Shown: piece after piece, positions 17,408 through 25,703 of the stretch
Layout of the letters: each line of letters starts with the position of its first letter
How positions within the stretch are numbered: the stretch's first letter is position 1
From: Albidovulum inexpectatum
GTDB taxonomy: Bacteria > Pseudomonadota > Alphaproteobacteria > Rhodobacterales > Rhodobacteraceae
Assembly: GCF_002927635.1 (NCBI RefSeq)
Contig: NZ_PRDS01000005.1
Span: 124,001 to 188,000 of the forward strand
Direction: 5' to 3'
Length of the DNA stretch: 64,000 nucleotides
Program-made: the position numbers and the translations under genes
The notes under the pieces: model-generated
Told to the model about the DNA's origin: nothing
The model's database searches: none
What the model saw: the letters and a program-made list of their open reading frames with translations, nothing else

Positions 17408-18275
17408 CCGGGGCTTTGCGCTGGCTGCCGCGGGCGGCCAGCGCTGCGCCCAGGGTGATCAGCAGTGCCGCAAGGCCGATTCGCCACGTCGCTGGAGCAA
17501 GTCCCAAGCCGATCAGGACGAGAGTGGACAACAGCGGCGCAGCATAGGCCGAAACACCCAGAAGCTGAATGTCGCCGCGTTTCACGCCGATATCCCAGAT
17601 GTAGAACGCCAGTCCCACGGGCCCAAGGCCCAAGGCCAGCACTGAAAGCCAGCCCCATTCGGTATCTGGCCAACGGGGCGTTTCAAAGGCAAGATGCGCG
17701 AGCGCCGAAATGATCGCGGTGCCGATGCAGAAGACGGCTACAGAGGCGGTCGGAACCTGTCCAAGGCGTCGCGAGATGACTGAATAGCCCGACCAGGTGA
17801 GTGACGCCAGAAAGGCCAGGGCAAGCCCCCAGATTTGTTGCAGCTGCACCTGTGCCGGCTGCTTGATGACGATCAGCGCCGCCCCCGCAAAGGCGACCAG
17901 CGCGCCCAGAACATGCATGCCGGTAAGCCGCTCGCCCGGCAGAAGGCCCGAGAACAGCACAATGAACAACGGCCAGAGATAGGCGATCAGGCTGGCCTCG
18001 GCCGGGGGCGCAAGGCGCAGGGCCGAGAAATACAGCAGGTGATAGCCGCACAGGCCGGCCGTGCCGAACAGATAGACCCGCAAGGGCACATGGCGCAGTT
18101 GAGCCCATTGGCCGGTCAAGGCCAGCCATATGACCCCGACAGCCCCGCCGAGGGCGAAACTCGTCGCGTTCAGCAACAGCGGCGGCATGGGTTCGGTCCC
18201 GACCGTGAAAAGCGCCAGCAAGGCCCACAAGAGTACCGCCCCAAATCCGATGGCCGTCGCGCGAGATCTGCTCAT
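17394..18275 (-). CDS. EamA/DMT-family inner-membrane transporter
   Basis: 293 residues with about ten hydrophobic segments arranged as two EamA repeats (for example LLWALLALFTVGTEPMPP and PAEASLIAYLWPLFIVLFSGLLPGE split by loops). Members export metabolites such as amino acids; the substrate cannot be inferred. The start at 18275 has GGAAAG upstream; an ATG at 18290 lacks a ribosome site. It follows phaB on the same strand, 112 bp away, with a GTTGCAACCTGGTGCAAC near-palindrome at 18319-18336 between them. Confidence 0.87.
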   Translation of the reverse strand: MSRSRATAIGFGAVLLWALLALFTVGTEPMPPLLLNATSFALGGAVGVIWLALTGQWAQLRHVPLRVYLFGTAGLCGYHLLYFSALRLAPPAEASLIAYLWPLFIVLFSGLLPGERLTGMHVLGALVAFAGAALIVIKQPAQVQLQQIWGLALAFLASLTWSGYSVISRRLGQVPTASVAVFCIGTAIISALAHLAFETPRWPDTEWGWLSVLALGLGPVGLAFYIWDIGVKRGDIQLLGVSAYAAPLLSTLVLIGLGLAPATWRIGLAALLITLGAALAARGSQRKAPVRLD

Positions 18276-18387
18276 TCTTCGGCTTTCCATGGTTGTCTGC
18301 GGGATGAAATGGCCGAAAGTTGCAACCTGGTGCAACAGAAAAGGGCCGGCGCGTGGCCGACCCCCTGAAGTGCGATGCAAGCCCGTG

Positions 18388-19113
18388 TCAGACGAAGTAC
18401 TGCCCGCCATTGGCGGAGATCGTCGACCCGGTGATAAAGCCCGCATCGTCCGAGGCGAGGAAGACAACGCAGCGCGCGATTTCCTCGGGTTCGCCCAGGC
18501 GGCCAACCGGAATCTGCGGCAGAATGCGTTCCTTCAACACCTTTTCGTCGATCGCCTTCACCATTTCCGTCGCGATATAGCCGGGGCAAATGGCGTTCAC
18601 CGTGATCCCGGCGCGCGCGCCTTCTTGGGCCAGGGCCTTGGTGAAGCCCAGGTCCCCGGCCTTTGCCGCCGAATAATTTGCCTGGCCGGCCTGGCCCTTT
18701 TGGCCATTGATCGAACTGATGTTGATCACACGGCCGAATTTGCGCTCGCGCATGCCGGGCCAGACCGGATGGGTCATGTTGAACACGCCCGTCAGGTTGG
18801 TGTCGATCACCTCTTTCCACTGCTGTGGCGTCATCTTGTGGAACATCGCATCGCGCGTGATGCCGGCGTTGTTCACCAGAATGTCGATCGGGCCCAGATC
18901 GGTCTCGACCCGCCGGACGCCGTCGACACAGGCGTCGTAATCGGCCACTGACCACTTGTAGGTCGGGATGCCGGTTTCCTTGGTAAAGGCTTCGGCTGCG
19001 GCATCGTTGCCCGCATAGTTCGCCGCCACCTTGTAGCCTGCATTCTTGAGCGCGATGGAGATCGCAGCCCCAATCCCGCGCGTTCCCCCGGTTACCAAAG
19101 CGACTCTGGACAT
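18388..19113 (-). CDS. phaB: Acetoacetyl-CoA reductase PhaB
   Basis: Short-chain dehydrogenase that reduces acetoacetyl-CoA to (R)-3-hydroxybutyryl-CoA with NADPH for polyhydroxybutyrate synthesis. Cofactor loop GGTRGIG at about residues 9-15; catalytic Ser-Tyr-Lys in NISSINGQKG and NYSAAK; PhaB-type VNAICPGYIATEM and C-terminal SANGGQYFV. 241 residues, close to the family norm. Lies 94 bp downstream of phaA on the same strand, separated by a hairpin. The synthase phaC is not in the window. Confidence 0.95.
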   Translation of the reverse strand: MSRVALVTGGTRGIGAAISIALKNAGYKVAANYAGNDAAAEAFTKETGIPTYKWSVADYDACVDGVRRVETDLGPIDILVNNAGITRDAMFHKMTPQQWKEVIDTNLTGVFNMTHPVWPGMRERKFGRVINISSINGQKGQAGQANYSAAKAGDLGFTKALAQEGARAGITVNAICPGYIATEMVKAIDEKVLKERILPQIPVGRLGEPEEIARCVVFLASDDAGFITGSTISANGGQYFV

Positions 19114-19160
19114 CTTCCCCCCAAAAAATGGTTTCGTTTAAAATGGTATTACCTAGATTG

Positions 19161-19188
19161 GCAGCGCAACACAACATTATTGCGCTGC
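19161..19188 (-). other. Hairpin between phaA and phaB
   Basis: GCAGCGCAA at 19161-19169 pairs perfectly with TTGCGCTGC at 19180-19188 around a 10-nt loop. No T-run follows on the minus strand, so mRNA stabilisation or processing is likelier than termination. Confidence 0.45.
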
Positions 19189-19207
19189 GCCGCCGAATGG
19201 AATTGGA

Positions 19208-20383
19208 TCACGCGCGCTCCAGGCACATCGCAACGCCCATGCCGCCGCCGATGCACAGGGTGGCAAGACCCTTCTTCGCGCCGGATCTCTGCATCTCGAA
19301 CAGCAGGGTGTTCAGGATCCGAGCGCCAGACGCGCCGATCGGATGGCCGATCGCGATCGCGCCACCATTCACGTTCACCTTGGCCGGGTCCCAGCCCATG
19401 TCCTTGTTTACCGCGCAGGCCTGTGCCGCGAAGGCTTCATTGGCCTCGATCAGATCGAGATCTTCTACCTTCCAGCCCGCCTTCTCCAGCGCCTTGCGCG
19501 AGGCGTGGATCGGGCCTACGCCCATGATCGCGGGATCAAGCCCGGCCGTCGCGTAGGAGGCGATCCGGGCCAGAGGCTTGAGGCCACGGCGGGCGGCTTC
19601 CTCTTCGGACATGACAAGAACCGCAGCCGCGCCGTCATTGATGCCGCTGGCATTGCCCGCGGTGACGGTGCCATCCTTCTGGAAGGCCGGACGAAGCTTC
19701 TGCAAGGCCTCGAGTGTCGTGTTCGGACGGATATATTCGTCCGCGTCGACGACGATATCGCCCTTGCGGGTCTTGATCGTGATCGGAATGATTTCATCCT
19801 TGAACTTGCCGGCGGCCTGCGCGGCGGCGGCCTTCTGCTGGCTGCTCAGCGCGAATTCGTCCTGCATTTCGCGACTGATCTGCCATTTCTGGGCGACGTT
19901 TTCGGCCGTGTTGCCCATGTGATAGCCGTTGAATGCGTCCCACAGGCCGTCCTTGATCATCGAGTCGATGAACTGTACATCGCCCATCTTGTGGCCTGCG
20001 CGCAGATGCGCGACATGCGGCGCAAGGGACATGTTTTCCTGCCCGCCGGCACAGACGATGGCGGCATCGCCCAGCTGCACATGCTGGGCTGCCAGCGCGA
20101 CCGACCGAAGGCCTGATCCGCAAACCTGGTTGATCGACCAGGCCGCGCTTTCCATTGGCAGGCCCGCCTTGATATGGGCCTGACGTGCCGGGTTCTGACC
20201 CTGACCTGCGGTCAGGACCTGGCCCAGGATCGTTTCGCTGACCTCGGCCTTGTCGATGCCCGCGCGCGCGACGACGGCCTCGAGAACCGCGGCGCCCAGA
20301 TCATGGGCCGGAGTGTTGGCAAAAGAGCCATTGAAGCTGCCGACGGGGGTTCTGGCGGCAGAGACGATTACGACGTTGGTCAT
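19208..20383 (-). CDS. phaA: Acetyl-CoA C-acetyltransferase PhaA (beta-ketothiolase)
   Basis: Condenses two acetyl-CoA to acetoacetyl-CoA, the first step of polyhydroxybutyrate synthesis. The acyl-accepting cysteine is in [10 protein letters not shown], the second cysteine in [10 protein letters not shown] and the histidine in GHPIGASG. 391 residues from [15 protein letters not shown]; the longer frame upstream runs through a hairpin and lacks homology. First gene of phaA-phaB. It may also act on acetoacetyl-CoA formed from lysine via crotonyl-CoA, but that is inference. Confidence 0.95.
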   Translation of the reverse strand: MTNVVIVSAARTPVGSFNGSFANTPAHDLGAAVLEAVVARAGIDKAEVSETILGQVLTAGQGQNPARQAHIKAGLPMESAAWSINQVCGSGLRSVALAAQHVQLGDAAIVCAGGQENMSLAPHVAHLRAGHKMGDVQFIDSMIKDGLWDAFNGYHMGNTAENVAQKWQISREMQDEFALSSQQKAAAAQAAGKFKDEIIPITIKTRKGDIVVDADEYIRPNTTLEALQKLRPAFQKDGTVTAGNASGINDGAAAVLVMSEEEAARRGLKPLARIASYATAGLDPAIMGVGPIHASRKALEKAGWKVEDLDLIEANEAFAAQACAVNKDMGWDPAKVNVNGGAIAIGHPIGASGARILNTLLFEMQRSGAKKGLATLCIGGGMGVAMCLERA

Positions 20384-20414
20384 GGCATGTTCCTGTCTTT
20401 CAAGCGACGTTAAA

Positions 20415-20445
20415 CGCTGGAAGACAGCCTGCGCGTCTTCCAGCG
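20415..20445 (-). terminator. 11-bp stem-loop between the EAL gene and phaA
   Basis: CGCTGGAAGAC (20415-20425) pairs perfectly with GTCTTCCAGCG (20435-20445), loop 9 nt, followed on the minus strand by TTTAA. It lies 32 nt upstream of phaA and could end the EAL transcript or form a phaA leader structure. Confidence 0.5.
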
Positions 20446-20536
20446 CGCTGCCATGCAGCATGACGATCGCTGCGCACAGGTCAAGGAAAACGGCGGCCCC
20501 TTGCGCGATTCCCTGCCGCTAGGGCAAGTCGGACGA

Positions 20537-21379
20537 TCAGGCGCGCTTGCGCTCTTCCCCGCGCTTCCAGGGAGGCGCGACAGAAGGAGCGCCACAATAG
20601 TAGCCCTGCAGGCAATCGACACCGGCTGCGGCCAGCCACGCGGCGTCGCGCGCATTTTCGACCGATTCGGCGACCGCAAGCATGTCGAAATGCCGCGCGA
20701 TGGACAAAAGCGCCTGAGTCAGGACCTGGTTGTCGGGATCGTCCGCAATGCCGCGAATGAACTGGCCGTCGATCTTGAGGATGTCAAAGTAGAATTCCCG
20801 CAGATAGCGGAACGACGTGTATCCCGCCCCGAAATCATCCAGCGCAAACGAAATCCCCTCGGCCTGCAGCTCGGACATGAAGACCACGACGGCGTCGGGC
20901 ATGACCATGGCCGAGCTTTCGGTGATCTCGAGAATCAGGCGTTCGCCGATCGTGGCTTCGGCGCGCAGCCCCTTGCGCAGTGTCTGCATCCAGCGCGGAT
21001 AGGCGATCGAACGTGCCGACATGTTGATGGCAAGACGTAGCGTCGGATCATGCCGCAACGCGCGCAGCCCAAGTTCGAGCGACAGGCAATCGATCACCCG
21101 GCCCAGTTCGGTCGTCTCGATCGCGTTCATGAAATCCTGTGCCGGGATGATTCGTCCGGTTTCGTCCAGAAGACGGATCAGCCCTTCATAGAAGGCGGGA
21201 CGGGTTGGATCATCGGCCAGCACGACGGGCTGGTATGCCAGCAGGACGTCCCGCCGATCCACGGCCTTGCGCACCATGTCAAGTGTCTGGCGATCGCGAA
21301 GGTCGATCGCTGCGCTCAGTGGGGTTTCCAACGCCGGATCTGCCGGCTTGATCGTCCATCCGGTCCCGCGATTTCGCAT
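20537..21379 (-). CDS. EAL-domain cyclic-di-GMP phosphodiesterase
   Basis: A stand-alone EAL domain of 280 residues expected to hydrolyse cyclic-di-GMP to pGpG in the cytoplasm. Catalytic residues appear intact: YEGLIR (EAL variant EGL), NMSAR, EITESS, DDFGAGYTSF, KIDGQF and ESVE. No sensor, GGDEF or membrane segment is visible. The start MRNRGTG was chosen because GGAGGACGGG precedes it. Divergent from tag and upstream of phaA; no functional link with either is apparent. Confidence 0.88.
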   Translation of the reverse strand: MRNRGTGWTIKPADPALETPLSAAIDLRDRQTLDMVRKAVDRRDVLLAYQPVVLADDPTRPAFYEGLIRLLDETGRIIPAQDFMNAIETTELGRVIDCLSLELGLRALRHDPTLRLAINMSARSIAYPRWMQTLRKGLRAEATIGERLILEITESSAMVMPDAVVVFMSELQAEGISFALDDFGAGYTSFRYLREFYFDILKIDGQFIRGIADDPDNQVLTQALLSIARHFDMLAVAESVENARDAAWLAAAGVDCLQGYYCGAPSVAPPWKRGEERKRA

Positions 21380-21473
21380 CCCGTCCTCCATCATCATGCC
21401 TGCAGGGTGGCGCGATGTCCCTAATAAGAGGTAAATGGCAGCCGGATTTCATGCTTGGGTCGTGGGGAAACGA

Positions 21474-22055
21474 ATGACAGAACGCTGCCCGTGGTGCGGG
21501 ACCGATCCGATCTATGTGGCCTATCACGACCACGAATGGGGTGTCCCGGAACGGGACCCGCGCGCCTTGTGGGAAAAGCTGATCCTCGACGGATTTCAGG
21601 CGGGTCTGTCCTGGATCACCATCCTGCGCAAGCGCGACAATTTTCGTACGGCATTCCGCGGCTTTGACCCCGAAGTGATCGCAGGCTGGGGCGAGCCCGA
21701 GATCGACCGACTGATTCGGGATGCGGGTATCGTGCGATCGCGGGCCAAGATCGAGGCCACGATCGGAAATGCGCGCGCCTATCTGCGCCTGTCCGAACGA
21801 CAGGGCTTTGACGACTTTCTGTGGCGATTCGTGGATGGTCGGCCGATCCAGAACCGCTTCGCGCGAATCGAGGACGTGCCCGCCCAGACCGTGCTTTCCC
21901 AACGCATTTCCAAAGAGCTTCGCGACGCGGGCTTCCGGTTTTGCGGGCCGGTCATCACCTATGCCTTCATGCAGGCGGTGGGGATGGTGAATGACCACCT
22001 GGTGACGTGCCCCGCGCATGACCGCGTGGCGTCCATGGCTCACTCGGGCGCCTGA
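21474..22055 (+). CDS. tag: DNA-3-methyladenine glycosylase I
   Basis: Base-excision repair enzyme that removes 3-methyladenine from alkylated DNA. Zinc-snap residues match E. coli Tag: cysteine in MTERCPWCG, histidine in YHDHEWGVP, and histidine plus cysteine in [12 protein letters not shown]. 193 residues (E. coli 187). The ATG at 21474 fits the family N-terminus and has GGGGAAA upstream. Its 3' end overlaps the convergent thioredoxin gene by 16 bp. Confidence 0.95.
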   Translation: MTERCPWCGTDPIYVAYHDHEWGVPERDPRALWEKLILDGFQAGLSWITILRKRDNFRTAFRGFDPEVIAGWGEPEIDRLIRDAGIVRSRAKIEATIGNARAYLRLSERQGFDDFLWRFVDGRPIQNRFARIEDVPAQTVLSQRISKELRDAGFRFCGPVITYAFMQAVGMVNDHLVTCPAHDRVASMAHSGA

Positions 22056-22621
22056 ACGGCGGAGTCCGCGTCGGCGGTCAATGCGGCGACGATGGCGCGG
22101 GCGCTGTCGCTGTCCCATTCCGCATCGCCCGTCATGCGGGCAATCTCGCGGCCTTGCGGGTCAAGGATCACCGTGACGGGCAGGCCAAGAACCCCCATTG
22201 CGCGTGCAAGCTCCATTCGGGTGTCCAGGTAGACCGGCAGGTGCTCGACCCCCAGTTCCGAGAACAGCCGCTCGATCGCGGGCAGCGGATTGCGGCCAAC
22301 CGCGATGGTCACGACCTCGAAGGTTTCGCCCCCCAGGTCCCGGTTCAGCGCATCCAGCGCGGGCAGTTCCTTGCGGCAGGGCGCGCACCAGGTGGCCCAG
22401 AAATTCACAAGCACATGCTTGCCGGACCAGTCGCCAAGGTGAAGTTCCCGGCCCTGCGCATCGGTAAAGGCCACCTGCGGCACCGGTTGGGGCGATTCTG
22501 CGAGGGTCAGCTTGCGCATCGAACCTTCGCGCAACTGGGCGATGGCAGCGGGATCTGCCCCTTGGGCGTTTGCACCAAGGACAAGGGCCGTGTACAGGAC
22601 GACAGAGATGAACCAGCGCAT
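22040..22621 (-). CDS. TlpA-like secreted thioredoxin-fold protein
   Basis: 193 residues: a signal peptide ([20 protein letters not shown]) and a TlpA/ResA-type thioredoxin fold with active site WATWCAPC. Probably a periplasmic thiol reductant, for example in cytochrome maturation or copper delivery; the partner cannot be told. GGAGG precedes the ATG. Divergent from argH with only 18 bp between the two start codons, so each promoter must extend into the other gene. Confidence 0.88.
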   Translation of the reverse strand: MRWFISVVLYTALVLGANAQGADPAAIAQLREGSMRKLTLAESPQPVPQVAFTDAQGRELHLGDWSGKHVLVNFWATWCAPCRKELPALDALNRDLGGETFEVVTIAVGRNPLPAIERLFSELGVEHLPVYLDTRMELARAMGVLGLPVTVILDPQGREIARMTGDAEWDSDSARAIVAALTADADSAVQAPE

Positions 22622-22639
22622 GAAGGCCTCCGGATAGCC

Positions 22640-24031
22640 ATGACCGAAAAGACCCAGAATGCCATGTGGGGCGGACGTTTCGCCTCCGGACCAGACGCCA
22701 TCATGGAGGCTATCAATGCCTCGATCGGCTTCGACCGTCGACTCTACGCCCAGGACATCCAGGGCTCGCGAGCCCATGCGGCGATGCTGGCCGCGCAGGG
22801 CATCATCTCTGATACGGATGCCGAGGCGATCAGGGAAGGGCTGCTCACGGTCTTGTCAGAGATCGAGGCGGGCAAGTTCGCCTTCTCGACCGCTCTGGAA
22901 GACATTCACATGAATGTCGAGGCCCGCCTGAAGGAGCTGATCGGCGAACCGGCCGGGCGGTTGCACACGGCGCGGTCGCGCAACGATCAGGTCGCGACGG
23001 ACTTCCGCCTGTGGGTGCGCGACCAGATCGATGCCGCGATCTCGGGTCTGGTCGCGCTGCAGCGCGCGCTTCTGGACCAGGCCGAGGCCGGGGCTGACTG
23101 GGTCATGCCGGGCTTTACCCACCTGCAGACGGCACAGCCGGTGACCTGGGGCCATCACATGATGGCCTATGTCGAGATGTTCGGCCGCGATGTCGGCCGG
23201 TTCCGTGACGCACGCGCGCGGATGAACGAATGTCCCCTGGGGGCGGCCGCGCTGGCGGGCACGTCGTTCCCGATCGATCGGCGCATGACGGCGGGCGAGC
23301 TGGGCTTCGACCGGCCGATGGCCAATTCCCTGGACGCGGTCAGCGATCGCGACTTTGCGCTGGAATTCCTGGCCGCCGCCTCGATCTGCGCGATGCATCT
23401 TTCGCGCCTGGCCGAGGAGCTGGTGATCTGGTCCTCGGCCCAGTTCCGCTTTGTCACGCTGTCGGACAGGTTCTCGACCGGGTCCAGCATCATGCCCCAG
23501 AAGAAGAACCCCGATGCGGCCGAGCTGATCCGCGCCAAGATCGGGCGTATCTTCGGCGCCAATGTCGCGCTGATGATGGTCATGAAGGGGCTGCCGCTGG
23601 CCTATTCCAAGGACATGCAGGAAGACAAGGAACAGGTCTTTGACGCCGCCGACAACCTGATGCTGGCACTGGCGGCGATGGAAGGCATGGTGCGCGACAT
23701 GACGGCCAACCGCGAGAACCTGGAACGGGCTGCCGCCGCGGGGTTCTCCACGGCGACGGATCTGGCCGACTGGCTGGTCCGGGCGCTGGGCCTGCCCTTC
23801 CGCGAGGCGCATCACGTCACCGGCCGTCTCGTGGCCATGGCCGAGGCGCGGGGCTGCGACCTGCCGGATCTGAGCCTCGAGGACATGCGCTCGGTCCATC
23901 CGGGCATCACGCAGGATGTCTATGACGTTCTGGGCGTCCACAATTCGGTTGCCTCGCGGCAAAGCTATGGGGGCACGGCCCCCGATCAGGTGCGCGCCCG
24001 CATCGCAGAATGGCGCGAGAGGTTGGAATGA
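22640..24031 (+). CDS. argH: Argininosuccinate lyase
   Basis: Splits argininosuccinate into arginine and fumarate, the last step of arginine synthesis. The superfamily signature [12 protein letters not shown] is intact, with [15 protein letters not shown] and [15 protein letters not shown] also typical. 463 residues from [14 protein letters not shown], which fits the family start. ATGA overlap with the next small gene; argH, the two lipoprotein genes and lysA form an apparent operon. Confidence 0.96.
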   Translation: MTEKTQNAMWGGRFASGPDAIMEAINASIGFDRRLYAQDIQGSRAHAAMLAAQGIISDTDAEAIREGLLTVLSEIEAGKFAFSTALEDIHMNVEARLKELIGEPAGRLHTARSRNDQVATDFRLWVRDQIDAAISGLVALQRALLDQAEAGADWVMPGFTHLQTAQPVTWGHHMMAYVEMFGRDVGRFRDARARMNECPLGAAALAGTSFPIDRRMTAGELGFDRPMANSLDAVSDRDFALEFLAAASICAMHLSRLAEELVIWSSAQFRFVTLSDRFSTGSSIMPQKKNPDAAELIRAKIGRIFGANVALMMVMKGLPLAYSKDMQEDKEQVFDAADNLMLALAAMEGMVRDMTANRENLERAAAAGFSTATDLADWLVRALGLPFREAHHVTGRLVAMAEARGCDLPDLSLEDMRSVHPGITQDVYDVLGVHNSVASRQSYGGTAPDQVRARIAEWRERLE

Positions 24032-24183
24032 AGGCAACGGTTGCGGCGTTGGTGTTGCTGTTTCTGGCGTCCTGTTCCCAGCCGCGCGCCCATGCCCATG
24101 TCCGCGTCACGCCTGACGGCCCGCGCGTGGCGCCTTCGGTCTCGACCTCGATCCTTGGTATCGGCCTGACGGTGACCAGATGA
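24028..24183 (+). CDS. Small putative lipoprotein (51 residues)
   Basis: Starts [20 protein letters not shown]: a short hydrophobic signal with lipobox LASC, followed by 35 polar residues. Overlaps the argH stop and the next start by ATGA, so it is translated within the argH-lysA operon. No family recognised. The overlap at both ends and a proper lipobox support it as a real gene. Confidence 0.6.
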   Translation: MKATVAALVLLFLASCSQPRAHAHVRVTPDGPRVAPSVSTSILGIGLTVTR

Positions 24184-24332
24184 TCCGCGCGATCCTTGCC
24201 TTGACCCTGCCATTCGTGCTTGCGGCATGCGGCGCCGACGGCCCGCCCGTGCCGCCACCGGGCGCCGGGCCGGTGGCGACGGCTGGGCCTGTCCTCACGC
24301 GCCCGCTTTCCCCGGACGAGGCGTTGGTCTAA
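24180..24332 (+). CDS. LptM-like small lipoprotein (50 residues)
   Basis: [20 protein letters not shown] begins a signal with lipobox LAAC, then GADGPPVPPPG. Small lipoproteins beginning CGxxGPL/P beside lysA are the LptM (YifL) group, which assists LptD maturation in the outer membrane. Assignment rests on the lipobox-GPP pattern and on its place 36 bp before lysA. Too short for confident homology. Confidence 0.6.
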   Translation: MIRAILALTLPFVLAACGADGPPVPPPGAGPVATAGPVLTRPLSPDEALV

Positions 24333-24368
24333 ACCTGCCACAGCGCAACGGGTAGCAGGGGCAGGGGG

Positions 24369-25640
24369 ATGGACCATTTTCTGTATCGCGACGGCATGCT
24401 GCATGCCGAGGACGTGCCGCTGTCCGAGATCGCGGCCGCGGTCGGCACGCCCTTTTACGTCTATTCGACCGCGACCCTCACGCGCCACTACCGCCTGTTC
24501 GAGGAAGCGCTGTCGCCGCTGCCTCATGTGATCTGCTTTGCCATGAAGGCCTGCGGCAACCTGTCGGTCGTTCGCACGCTGGCCAATCTTGGCGCCGGGG
24601 CGGATGTGGTTTCGGTCGGCGAGTATCTGAAGGCCCGCGCGGCGGGCGTTCCGGGCGACAGGATCGTCTTTTCCGGCGTCGGCAAGACGCGCGAGGAAAT
24701 GCGCACGGCCCTGACCGGCGGCATTCGCCAGTTCAATGTCGAGAGCGAACCGGAACTGGCCGCGCTGGACGAGGTCGCCCGTTCACTTGGTCTGCGGGCA
24801 CCGGTTGCGATCCGCGTCAATCCCGATGTCGATGCACGCACGCATGAAAAGATCGCAACCGGCCGCAAGGAAAACAAGTTCGGCATCCCGATCTCGCGCG
24901 CCGTCGAGGTCTATGCCCAGGCCGCCGCGATGAAGGGCATCGAGGTCATGGGCATCGACGTCCATATCGGCTCGCAGCTCACGGAGCTCGAGCCGTTCGA
25001 GCAAGCCTATCTCAAGGTTGCCGAGCTGACCCGAGCCCTGCGTTCGCAGGGGCATGACATTCGGCGGCTGGATTTGGGCGGGGGGCTGGGAATTCCCTAT
25101 GAGCGGTCCAATTCGGCCCCGCCCCTGCCGACGGAATATGGCGAGGTCGTCAAGCGCACGGTCGGCGATCTGGGCTGCGAGATCGAGATCGAGCCGGGCC
25201 GTCTGATCGCCGGCAATGCGGGCCTGCTGGTGTCCAGCGTGATCTACGTGAAGTCGGGCGAAGAGCGGGACTTCCTGATTCTCGACGCCGCGATGAACGA
25301 CCTGATGCGGCCGACGCTGTATGGCGCGCGCCACGAGATCGTGCCCGTGCAGGAGGCCGTGCCCGGCATGGAACAACGTCTTTACGACGTCGTGGGGCCG
25401 GTCTGCGAGACAGGTGACACATTCGCGCGGCAGTATCCGCTGCCCGCCCTTGGACCGGGCGACATGGTCGCGTTCCGCTCGGCCGGGGCCTATGGTGCGG
25501 TGATGGCTTCGGAATACAATGCCCGGCCCCTGGTGCCCGAGGTGCTGGTGAATGGGGATCAATTCGCCGTCATCCGGCGCCGTCCAAGCTATGACGAGAT
25601 GATTAATCGCGATAGCATCGCCCCGTGGCTGCAATCCTGA
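24369..25640 (+). CDS. lysA: Diaminopimelate decarboxylase
   Basis: PLP enzyme making L-lysine from meso-diaminopimelate. The PLP lysine is in CFAMKACGN; HIGSQ, GGGLGIPY, EPGR and the CETGDTFA/SAGAYG blocks are all present. 423 residues, a normal length. Last gene of the argH-lipoproteins-lysA group. The same window also carries a lysine-degradation cluster, so synthesis and breakdown must be regulated separately. Confidence 0.96.
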   Translation: MDHFLYRDGMLHAEDVPLSEIAAAVGTPFYVYSTATLTRHYRLFEEALSPLPHVICFAMKACGNLSVVRTLANLGAGADVVSVGEYLKARAAGVPGDRIVFSGVGKTREEMRTALTGGIRQFNVESEPELAALDEVARSLGLRAPVAIRVNPDVDARTHEKIATGRKENKFGIPISRAVEVYAQAAAMKGIEVMGIDVHIGSQLTELEPFEQAYLKVAELTRALRSQGHDIRRLDLGGGLGIPYERSNSAPPLPTEYGEVVKRTVGDLGCEIEIEPGRLIAGNAGLLVSSVIYVKSGEERDFLILDAAMNDLMRPTLYGARHEIVPVQEAVPGMEQRLYDVVGPVCETGDTFARQYPLPALGPGDMVAFRSAGAYGAVMASEYNARPLVPEVLVNGDQFAVIRRRPSYDEMINRDSIAPWLQS

Positions 25641-25703
25641 GGCGCGACTTGTCCCTCCGACGCAGCCAGTGAGTCGCACGGGCACGAAAGGACCGGCTTT
25701 GCC

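Noticed and set aside
20537-21379. Degenerate, inactive EAL domain because the motif reads EGL
   Set aside because: The glutamate is kept and all other metal and catalytic residues are present, so activity is expected.
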